This document shows positions 1 through 7,652 of a stretch of 15,772 nucleotides of DNA, one piece after another. The DNA is taken from the NCBI GenBank assembly GCA_001430745.1, contig KQ481993.1:821302-837073 (forward strand). The letters run 5' to 3'. The stretch comes from Auxenochlorella pyrenoidosa (taxonomy: Eukaryota > Chlorophyta > Trebouxiophyceae > Chlorellales > Chlorellaceae). A model generated the notes under the pieces. That model searched no databases, was not told where the DNA came from, and saw only the letters and a list, made by a program, of their open reading frames with translations. Within the stretch, counting starts at the first letter, position 1. Each line of letters begins with the position of its first letter. A program made the position numbers and the translations under genes.

Positions 1-836
1 CTGGCGGCCAAGAAGGAGGGCTACAGCGACGTGGTGTACCTGGACGCCAAGACCGACACCTACCTGGAGGAGGTGTCCTCCTGCAACATCTTTGTGGTCA
101 AGGGCAAGACCATCCGCACGCCGCCGCTCCAGGTGCGGCCCGCCGCCGTCGCCGCCTCTGGGCCCGCTCATTTGAGAGGGCAGCAGCAGCCGTGTCCGCC
201 CTGATGCTGTGTAGCCGGACAGGCAGCAAAAGGACGGGCCTGGGTGGCGCCCCTGGGCGAGTCTGCTGACTCTTTACCGCGCTGCCCCCATTTCCACCAC
301 CACCCATCCAACCACCCACCCAACCGCTGTTCCATATCCACGCAGGGGACCATCCTGCCGGGCGTGACGCGGCGGTCCATCATCGAGATGGCTCGGTCGC
401 GCGGCTACACGGTGGAGGAGGTGCCCGTGTCGGTGGACGAGGCCATGCAGGCAGACGAGGTGGGGGGCTCGGGGCGGCGCCCCACCGCAGGGCGGGACGT
501 GCCGCCGGGGCTGCCATCTGCGCGCATGTGTGCCGGCGGCTGGGCTGCCATCCGCGCGCGCGCTTGCCGGCTGGCTGGGCCGGCGCCCGCGTTGCGCCGC
601 ACACCCTGCGCCACCACCCCCGCCTCCGCCCGGCCCCGCCCCCGCTGCAGATCTTCACCACCGGCACCGCCGTCGTGGTCTCCCCCGTGGGCTCCCTCAC
701 CCACCAGGGCGAGCGCCGGCAGTTTGGCACCCCCGGGCAGCCGGGCCCCGTGGCCCTGGAGCTGTACGACCAGCTGACGGGGCTGCAGCAGGAGAAGTAC
801 GAAGACCCCTTTGGCTGGATCGCGCCCGTCTGCTGA
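1..836 (+). CDS. Branched-chain amino-acid aminotransferase, plant type (3' part, three exons)
   Basis: CDS join(<1..132, 346..459, 651..836), 143 residues, 5' end outside the window. The enzyme is PLP-dependent and exchanges the amino group between Leu/Ile/Val and 2-oxoglutarate, the last step of synthesis or first step of breakdown. Seen: [13 protein letters not shown] (residues about 23-35 of this fragment), [16 protein letters not shown] at the start of exon 2, and [11 protein letters not shown] early in exon 3; these are the fold-type IV aminotransferase signatures in the form typical of plant BCATs. The catalytic lysine is expected about 15-20 residues before the window. Both introns (133-345 and 460-650) are GT-AG and phase 0, and the three exons join without a frame break to a TGA at 834-836. 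The targeting peptide is missing, so plastid or mitochondrial location cannot be judged. D-amino-acid transaminase is less likely because of the SSCN and VVVSPVG motifs. Confidence 0.95.
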
Positions 837-1427
837 GCCGCCCACCCGCCCGGCAAGCACAGCAGCTGTCCGAGCCCGCGCCCTGAGTTGGACGCGACGC
901 GTGCGCAGCTGTGTGTGTGTGCCACCCAGCTCAGCCCCCCCCTTGCGTATGGGCTGCCGCCAGAACTTCCAGTCGATGGGCTCGTCCAGCTGCCGCCGCC
1001 CCCCGACTCGCACGCAACCCTCCCCCCACGCTGCGCTTCATACCTGCTGTTCCGAGGCTGTGGCTGTGCCTGCTTCCCTGATCCCTCCCTTGTTGCGTGC
1101 CTCTGCTACAGCCCCTCAATACCCGCAGCCGAGCAGCCTCATTACCGGCTTCCATCACCCTGCCGCAGCTGTCAATTTTGCACTGTGAGCAACACTGGTT
1201 GCTCGTCTTTCCCCTACGCTTCTCCCCCCAGCGGCCGATGCCTCGACGCTTGCAAGTGTAACATAGAGACAGGTTCACTAAGACGGGCTCGGAGGCAGGC
1301 ACAAGGGAGAGGAGGAGGAGGAGGGGAGGATTCAATCAGTAAGAGTACAGGATTTAAGTGCCAAGCGTCTGCAAGGAGCCTGATTAGCCCAAGAACCGAG
1401 AACTTGCGCAGTGCGCCTGCAGCATTG
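837..1427. other. Convergent intergenic region (two 3' UTRs)
   Basis: This stretch separates the stop codons of the aminotransferase (+) and the thioredoxin-like gene (-) and should hold both 3' UTRs. I see no coding exon in it. A TGTAA motif lies at 1257-1261 on the + strand, and a short GGA-repeat tract at about 1310-1323. No TGTAA was seen on the - strand for the opposite gene; a variant TGTAG occurs there near 1106-1111. Confidence 0.6.
1257..1261 (+). terminator. Candidate poly(A) signal TGTAA of the aminotransferase gene
   Basis: TGTAA is the usual polyadenylation signal of green algae. This copy lies about 420 nt after the aminotransferase stop, giving a 3' UTR of a length common in these genomes. 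It rests on motif and position only. Confidence 0.45.
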
Positions 1428-2127
1428 TCAGCACTCAGTTTCCCGTGCCACTGCAACTGTCTCTGCACTGAACTTCTGCACCGCCTTCATGAGCTGCGGC
1501 AGGTCCATGCCCATGACGACCGCGACCTGCAGTGTGGGACGAACAGGGGTGCCACCATTCGTTATGCGGTCATTTCCTGAGAGGTTTCGAGGAGTGAAGT
1601 CGCCTACATGCCGCAATGCATGTGCCTGCTGATTGCTGAGCGTTGTGATGTCTTGCCCGGCGCGAATGCAAGTCACCTGCTTTCCGTGCTTGACCAGCAC
1701 CCACTGCGGCTCGCTGGTCAGCGGCAAGGCAGCCAGCAGCTCGGCGCCAGGGGCGCCTTGCATGCGGTCCAGGCACAGGGTGCGCAGGTCAAAGGGCAGA
1801 GGCCCTCCGCCCATGTCCACTGCCAGCTTGCGCCAGGCGGTCTTTGCGGCTGCCGTGGGCCCGGCCCATTCTGTGTACAGCTCAATGACTGAACGGCATG
1901 TGTGTTGCAAGGGAGGAAGTCCAAGATGAGAACATCAGCTCATCATGCGCAATTGACGCAATGCAAGACAAGGCCAGCGCCCGTGCCCGCAGAAGCACCG
2001 TGCGGGCCGGCGCCGGCACAGCGTGCGTGCCGAAGCACTGCGGGGCGGCCTCACCTTGAAGCCGGTCCTGTTTCAGGGCTTCAGAGAATGCGCCTGGGTC
2101 CGCAAGCTCCTCGACCGTGAGTGCCAT
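1428..2127 (-). CDS. Thioredoxin-fold protein with degenerate active site (AGPT)
   Basis: CDS complement(join(1428..1526, 1677..1888, 2055..2127)), 127 residues, the size of one thioredoxin domain. The start at 2127 opens MALTVEELADP, an ordinary thioredoxin N-terminal helix. Exon 2 carries VIELYTEWAGPTAAAK: the strand and WCGPC loop position are clear, but both cysteines are replaced (A33, T36). The usual cis-proline region is SEPQWVLVKHGKQ (P85), and exon 3 gives VAVVMGMDLPQLMKAVQKF, the last strand and helix. From memory the sequence resembles the thioredoxin domain of the NME8/TXNDC3 and algal dynein light-chain group more than classical thioredoxins. Without the CxxC pair it cannot act as a dithiol oxidoreductase; a scaffolding or binding role is inferred. 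The second intron (1527-1676) is 150 nt and stop-free, so unspliced RNA would encode an extra 50 residues. It is divergent from the F-box gene and convergent with the aminotransferase. Confidence 0.85.
1527..1676 (-). other. In-frame, stop-free intron of the thioredoxin-like gene
   Basis: The donor reads CAG/GTGACT and the acceptor CTGCAG/GTCGCG on the - strand. Length is 150 nt, a multiple of three, with no stop in the host frame. Removing it restores strand beta-5 of the thioredoxin fold (GKQ followed by VAVVMGMD), which is why it is called an intron and not coding sequence. Confidence 0.8.
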
Positions 2128-2639
2128 CAGTCCTGCGCTGACCGCCGCTCCGGCTGCGCCGAAACCTCGATGTCTTTCGCCGCCGCTTCCGCAGGGCGAC
2201 AGGTTTAAGAGAAGAGAATGGTAAATGCTGCAATTTGCCGCATGCTGCAGCAGTCCAAGCCTGCTGTGCTGTGAGAAGGGTTTCGGTTGGCACATTTGCC
2301 GCTTTGCATGTTGGCAAAAGCGGCCCGCCTGAGGACAGATCAGCTCCTGGAAGTGTGCAGCCTGCCGAGGCTGCGCTTGTCGTGCACTCGCTTGCCACTG
2401 AGCACTTGGCCCTCGTCTGCCTGCTTCTGGCAGACTGGCATCGGGGAGTGTGCTCGTATTGCGCAGGCGACCCGCCAGTGACGGCCGTCATCAGGGCTCC
2501 ACGAAAGCAACTGCAGGGTGACGCGGCGCCCGCCTGCCGCCAGCGCCGGCTGCTGCCGCTCCTCTGGCAGACATAAGCAGCTGCAGTCGACACACCTGCT
2601 GCCGCAGGCAGTTGTGCTGCAACTGCCAGGCGAGCTGCC
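2128..2639. promoter_or_regulatory. Divergent promoter region
   Basis: These 512 bases lie between the start codons of the thioredoxin-like gene (-) and the F-box/LRR gene (+), so both promoters and 5' UTRs must be here unless an upstream non-coding exon exists. A less GC-rich patch at about 2205-2240 stands out. I could not identify a convincing TATA box or a named operator, and no protein-coding exon is supported. Confidence 0.5.
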
Positions 2640-5600
2640 ATGGCGTCAACTCACCGGCCGCGCACGCGGCTGCAGACGGAGAGCGAGCAGCTGCGGCTCT
2701 GCCACCTGCCCGATGCATGCCTGGCGCTCATTCTGCGCCACGCCGCAGAGGGCACGCCCTGGAAGGAGCGGTGAGGTGCTGCCTGGAGGCCGATGCTCCA
2801 CCAAACTGCCCGCTCACGCAGCACCGACCCCCGCTGCGCCCCGCCGGGCTTGCCAGAGCCGTCATGTCGGTGGCGAAAGGGAGTGGCCAGGCAGGCAGGC
2901 CCACAGCCCTCTGTTGCCTGCCTCTCGCCCGCCCCGCCCGCAGGTGCCGCCTGGCTGAGGTGTGCCGCGCCTTCCGCGCGCTGTTTGCCGCCCAGGCCTT
3001 TGCCGGCCGCCCCATGCGGCTGGACCTCAACTCCCTCTCCTGGCGCCTCGCTGAGCGCAAGAAGCGGAAGGCGGCGGCGCGCGGCGACCTGCTGGCCGCG
3101 GTGGCACGCTACGCCCCCTCCGTCACTCACCTCTGCCTGAAGTACATGCTCGACCGGTGCTCCGGGCTGAGCCTGCCGGCACTGCTGGCGCCGCTGGCGC
3201 CCCATGTACGGGTGCTGGAAGTGGACGACGGGCTGAGCACAGCGCTGCTGGATGCCCTAAGCTTGGGGCTCAATCCCCAAAGCAGCGGCGGCAGGAGCGG
3301 CGGCGGTGCCAACAATGGCACTGGCAGCGGCGGCAGCAGTGGCATCGGTGGCGCCGGCAGCAGCAGCAGCGGGGCTGGCGGCGGCAGAGGCGGCGGCGGC
3401 GGCGGGGGTGGCGGCTGGGCCTGGGCAGCACTGCAGGAGGTGTCCTTCACGGGCTGCAACTTGTGGATTGGTGGGTGGCGGAAGGGGCTGCAGGGAGTGC
3501 AGGGTCTCGGGCTGCGCTGAGCTGGCCTGCCGTTTGTGACTGCCTCCTGCGCCGGTGCCGCCAGCGTGCCTCCATGCAAGCTCGAAACCCCAGATGCACC
3601 CCCGCCGTCTCCTGCTGCTGTCTGCCTGTGCACGCAGACCTGGAGCAGGCTGAGCTGGAGGCGATGGAGAGCCAGCTGGCGGGGCTGCCGCAGCTGACCA
3701 GCAAGGTCATCCGTTTTGAGTGCTGTGAGCCTCGCAAGTGGCTTGGGTGGTGGCATCGAGGGGAGATCTGGCTGGATGAATTTTTAACAGCTGGCACAGA
3801 CCAGACAGGATGCACTGATGCAGGCAGCACTGGTTGGCCTTGCCAACCTTGTGTGCAGCAGGCAAGACTGAAGTGCAGTCGTGGCCACTTTGGGCCAGCA
3901 CCATTGCTATGCCGGTCGCCTCCCTGCCCTGCTGCCCTTGTGCAGCCTGTCAGGGCATGGGTGAGGGCGGCGAGGGCTTCTTCCGGCACTTCACCGCGCT
4001 GCGTTCACTGGAGCTGGGTGAGCCCCCGGGGGGGGGGGGGATGCAGCAGCAGATCGCGGGGCAGCTACAGGTGGGGGAGCAGCCTGTGCATCAACCTTGG
4101 CGCTGTGGCTGTGGATCTCGCTTGCCCGACTAATGTCATGGATTTTTCTTGTCGCGCTGCGCCCGCCCTGCCGCGTCATCACGCAGAGGACTGGCTGAGC
4201 TGGGAGGTGGGCCGCGACTACGCGCCGCTGCGCGCCATGCCCCACCTCACCCGGCTGGGCCTCAACATTGTGGAGGACCTGGCCCCCAACCTGGACCCCC
4301 TGCTCAGCCTCACGCAGGCAAGCAGCGCCCAGGCGCCGCTGTTGCGCCCCGGGCGCCGCTGCGGCTGTGCGCGACACGCGCGCGCTGCAGCACTGGGCAG
4401 CACCCCTCTGCGCTCAGCCCTGGCTCCACCCCACTCTGCTCGGCTGCGCGCCCAGGCACCCAGGGGCAGCTCGAGCGCCCGGTGGCCTGGCAGCGATGCT
4501 CATCTCCCGGGCCCTGCGTTGCGCCTGAGCCATGCCCATGCGGCCGGTCACTGCGCCCCGTGCCTCTGCTGCAGGTGCGGGAGCTGTCGCTGCAGGGTCT
4601 GTATGGCGTCTGCGCCGGCATCACCCGGCTCACCAACCTGGCCATGCTGGATCTGCAGCAGATGGATGGGGGTGAGTTGGCGCGCCGCCCAGCTGCGCCG
4701 CACGAAGCGTGTGGGCGCGCAGAGCACTGCCTCCCCCCTCCCCCCTACACGCTTCTGGCTGGCCTCCGCCCCCTGCTGCCATGCAGGTGACCAGGCCCCT
4801 TGGGCGGCCTGGAAGGTGGGCAGCCTGACGGAGCTGCGGTGGTGCGGCAACCTGTCGTTTGAGGAGGGCAGCCAGCAGCCCGTCCAGCTGCCCCGCCTGG
4901 TGGCGCTGGAGATCGAGTGAGCTGCCCGCTGCGCACGGCATGCTCTTTGTCGTGCGGTCGAGCCTTGCCAGCAGCTGCTGCGCATGGGTGCGCCGGGTGC
5001 TGGTCACAGTGGGATGCAGCCTGCCCTGGAACCTGAACCCCTTGCGCTGCTGTGATCAGACGAGGCTGCCCACCCAGCCGCTGGCGTGCCTGCCAGGGCC
5101 GCTTTTCAAATGTTTTGAAAAGCGGCCCTGCGATCCGGGGGGTCCTCACTGGTGCCAGGCAGCCATGAAAGTGGATGCAAAAGCCCTGAAAAGCATCCTC
5201 AAAGCGCCCTCACTCTGTCATCCTCCCGCCCTCCCTCCCCCTGCCCCTCACTGTCCGCTGCAGCGAGGCCTACTTCCCGTCGACCGGGCTACACACCCAG
5301 CTCTGCACCGCCCTCACCCAGCTGACCTCGCTGCGCCTGGTGGGCGGGCGCTGCCCGCGCCTGCCGCCTGCCATCTCGCGGCTGGCGAGCCTGCAAGTGC
5401 TGGTGGGTGGCCCTGGGGTGGGGAAGCATCAGTCAGGCAGGGTTGGTGGGAGCGCGGCAAGGGGCGTGCCCACCATGCAAGGGCCAACACCTGCCTGGAG
5501 GACAGGCGTCGAAAGGGGGCTGTGCGCCTGCGCCCCAGCTTGTTGCCACCGTGCTCTCATCGCGGCCCTCTCGCAGGCGATTGACTCGTGCCAACTGCCC

Positions 5601-6939
5601 AGCGTGCCGTCGTCTATCAGCGCCCTCACCGCAGTGACCAACCTGCAGCTGTCGGTGAGGCAGGGCCCTGCTGGCCGGACAGGCAGCGCTAAAGTAGGTG
5701 TGAATGAAGGCTTGCTGGCAGGGCAGTGAACAGCCGGCCACGTGCTCCTGCATTCTTGCCACCCCGTCCGAGCTCCGGAGCGCCGCCTGTGCCCCTCCCA
5801 CGCTTCCCCCCCTGCAGAACACGCTGCTGTCGCCGCACCTGCCCGCCTGGGTGCTGTCGCTCCCCATCCAGAAGCTGTGGGTGGCCAGCAACCAGCTCAG
5901 CCAGCTGCTCCCCACCAAGGCCGGCCGGGTGGGTGCAAGGCAGTCGGGGATGGGGTTGCCGCGCCGGCTGCGGCCCCCCTTGCCGCACCTGACCAGCTGC
6001 GCTTGGTGTGCGCAGGTGCGCGCCTGCAAACTTCCTGCAACAACCCAGCCGCACTTGCCTGGCGCCACACCACATGCCCCCAGCAGCATCAAGAGCACCA
6101 GGTATCCACTCCCGGCCATGTCGCCCTGCCCGCCGCCCACGCCCCCCACCCCCAACCCCACCCCCCGAGGCGCTCCAGGCCGGCCTTGCCACGTCCGAGG
6201 CCCTCAAGGCGGCCTGGCTGTCGCGCCTCACCCACGTGTGCCTCTACTCCAACGCCTTCCGCGAGGTGCCCGCCCCGCTGCTGGAGCACGCCGCCGGCCT
6301 GCGGGAGCTGGACCTGTCGTACAACCACACACTGCAGGTGTGTGTGTGTGTGTGTCGTGGTGGTGGGTGGGGGGGGTGGGGGTGGGGGTGGGGGCGGGGA
6401 GCAAGGCAGCCAGCTTGGGACCCCAGCAGTGGGGGGTCCGCCAGAGATGCCAGAGGGGCGCCAGAGAGGCGGGAGAGCCGGGAGGGCGCGCAGCTGTGCG
6501 CGCCTGTTTTCAACGCGCTGGCTGATGCCCAGCTGGCGTGCTGACCTCTGCAGATCAGCGCCAGTGCCGTCAACCAGCTGCGCCAGCTGACCAGGTGCAC
6601 AGGCGGGCATTGCTTCATTGCGCAGCCTCCGTAGCTCCCCTCCCCTGCACGTTTATCCTAAACTGCATGCCCGCAGCAACAGACAGACAAACAGATTTGT
6701 GCCAGTGGCGGTACGAGTGTGCCGCCACCCTGCTCCTCTCTAGTCGCCCTGCACTTTGGACCCCTGCCGGCGTGCCAGCGCTGCTGCGAAGCTCTCTGTG
6801 CCCCTGCAGCCTGCGCCTGCTGCGCCTGGAGAAGAGCTACTGGCTGCGGCTGGAGGACCGGTGGACGCGCGCGTCGCTGCGAGCCATCGCCCGCCTGCAG
6901 CGCGAGCGGCCCGACCTGCAGGCGAGGGGGGCCAGCTGA
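2640..6939 (+). CDS. F-box and leucine-rich repeat protein, 13 exons
   Basis: CDS join(2640..2770, 2944..3470, 3638..3724, 3946..4017, 4187..4317, 4575..4671, 4787..4916, 5264..5402, 5577..5654, 5818..5928, 6179..6337, 6554..6594, 6810..6939), 610 residues; all phases agree. The start is chosen for its GCCATGG context just before the F-box. Residues about 18-60 (LRLCHLPDACLALILRH, then CRLAEVCRAFRALF) form an F-box-like domain, which binds SKP1 in SCF ubiquitin ligases. Residues 157-201 are a Gly/Ser linker. From 204 on come leucine-rich repeats, e.g. LTSLRLVGGRC, LQVLAIDSCQLPSVPSSI, LTHVCLYSNAF and LRELDLSYN, which would recognise a substrate; the plant-like LxxLxxLxLxxN spacing is clear. 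No signal peptide or membrane segment is seen, so it is probably cytosolic or nuclear. Intron 5 is GC-AG. Least certain are the exon 3/4 junction (3724/3946) and the exon 11 acceptor at 6178. The substrate cannot be predicted. Confidence 0.85.
3281..3415 (+). repeat. Gly/Ser-rich low-complexity linker coding region
   Basis: GGC/GGT/AGC codons encode residues 157-201 of the F-box/LRR protein, with nearly continuous Gly runs at the end. It separates the F-box part from the main repeat solenoid and probably acts as a flexible tether. GGC repeats of this sort are often length-polymorphic. Confidence 0.8.
4028..4040 (+). repeat. Homopolymer of 13 G in intron 4
   Basis: A run of G directly follows five C residues, ten bases after the GTGAGC donor of intron 4 (4018-4186). 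It can form hairpin or quadruplex structures and is also a typical place for sequencing length errors. It is intronic, so it does not affect the reading frame. Confidence 0.85.
4318..4574 (+). other. GC-AG intron of the F-box/LRR gene
   Basis: The donor is CAG/GCAAGC, the accepted strong consensus for GC-AG introns, and the acceptor is TGCTGCAG. Exons join in phase 0 as LLSLTQ followed by VRELSLQG, which restores a repeat. No GT donor nearby gives an open, repeat-preserving junction. Confidence 0.75.
5094..5130. repeat. Perfect 17-bp inverted repeat with 3-base loop, in intron 7
   Basis: The left arm 5094-5110 (CAGGGCCGCTTTTCAAA) is the exact reverse complement of 5114-5130, with TGT between. 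The A/T-rich centre is unlike its GC-rich surroundings. It lies inside the 347-nt intron 4917-5263, the longest of this gene. The CAGGG...CCCTG ends recall hAT transposon termini, but the flanking 8 bases on either side do not match, so no target-site duplication supports that. Confidence 0.9.
6338..6402 (+). repeat. GT dinucleotide repeat and G-rich tract at the intron 11 donor
   Basis: The donor of intron 11 (CTGCAG/GTGTGT) opens a run of eight GT units (6338-6353), followed from about 6359 by many G-tracts separated by T. The transcript could form a G-quadruplex just downstream of the splice site. Any of several GT units could in principle serve as donor, though only the first leaves the exon frame unchanged. 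Confidence 0.8.
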
Positions 6940-7017
6940 GCTGCATCTGGCCGGCAGTGGCGGGGGGCGCAGCGCATGCATGCCGCGCTGCTCTGCTGCC
7001 GTGCCGTCTGGCGCAGG

Positions 7018-7033
7018 CCTGCATGCATGCAGG
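7018..7033. repeat. 16-bp perfect palindrome CCTGCATGCATGCAGG
   Basis: The sequence equals its own reverse complement. A related GCATGCATGC palindrome lies 35 bases upstream at 6974-6983. CATGCA is the core of plant RY elements bound by B3-domain factors, but the location in a 3' region makes a promoter role doubtful. Confidence 0.85.
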
Positions 7034-7250
7034 TCTTTCTGCAGCCACACTTTGGCTGGCCTGGAGCCGAGCGCGCTGTGGCGGTCCCCGCGTGCCGCAG
7101 ATTGACTACCACCACAACCAGCATGGCGTGAGGCTGGCCTGGTGAATGGCAAAGCCAGCAGAGCAGGCTGTGGCTGGCAGCTTGCACAGAATATGTAGGA
7201 GCCCAGGGCTGTCTGGGCAGGACTCTGGCGCGTGTGTTGCATGGGGAGCA

Positions 7251-7255
7251 TTACA
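7251..7255 (-). terminator. Candidate poly(A) signal TGTAA (- strand) of the beta-helix wall protein gene
   Basis: TTACA on the + strand reads TGTAA on the - strand, about 400 nt after the stop codon of the - strand gene. It is the only such motif I found between that stop and the opposing gene. Confidence 0.45.
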
Positions 7256-7308
7256 GCTGCTGGTTGCATGCATCTTCGTTGATACTTATGGATGCATTGG
7301 CGTAAGAA

Positions 7309-7402
7309 TCATGGAGAAAATGGAGAAGGGATAGGGAAAGGCAGAGAGTGCAGAGGAATTGAATGGAGTGATGGAAGTAGAAATCGGAAGGGGGAGGTAG
7401 AT
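7309..7402 (+). repeat. Purine-rich tract
   Basis: About 90 bases are almost all A and G on the + strand, with only a few isolated T and C. Base composition is clearly less GC-rich than the genes on each side. It would be transcribed as a pyrimidine tract in the 3' UTR of the - strand gene if that UTR reached beyond 7309 towards the TGTAA at 7251. Confidence 0.7.
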
Positions 7403-7652
7403 TATTCCAGGCAGTGGTAAGAGGAATGGGTGTGCTGGTTCGGGTCATGGGAGGGGAGGGTTCTTCTTATGCCTACTGGGGTCATGGCGCACGGATTAGA
7501 GGTCCTATTGATCCTCCCGTGAATGCTGTACAGATCAGGGCATCCCCCTGTCAGCCTTGAGCAGTGGAAGATCCTGGCAGGGCGTCGCCGCTGGGCGCCC
7601 CTGCAGGCTGGCAGCAGGCTGGCACCGTGCGCGCAGACCACACCGGCGGCGC

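Larger units (their letters stand above)
6940..7652. other. Convergent intergenic region with palindromes and purine-rich tract
   Basis: This separates the stops of the F-box/LRR gene (+) and the beta-helix wall protein (-). No coding exon is supported. It contains GCATGCATGC at 6974-6983, a 16-bp palindrome CCTGCATGCATGCAGG at 7018-7033, a further TGCATGCAT near 7265, a - strand TGTAA at 7251-7255, and a purine-rich, less GC-rich tract at about 7309-7402. Confidence 0.6.

Noticed and set aside
3638..3724. Alternative donor at 3709/3710 (AGCAAG/GTCATC) for exon 3
   Set aside because: It also keeps an open frame with another acceptor at 3953, but GTGAGC at 3725 is the better donor and gives LTSKVIRF, which fits the repeat. 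Left as the second choice.
3157..4920. 587-codon open frame on the + strand
   Set aside because: It runs through several introns of the F-box/LRR gene. Only its parts at 3638-3724, 4187-4317 and 4787-4916 match the spliced product; the rest is intron or off-frame low complexity.
5094..5130. Hairpin as a transcription terminator
   Set aside because: It lies in an intron in the middle of a well-supported eukaryotic gene, with no T-tract after it.
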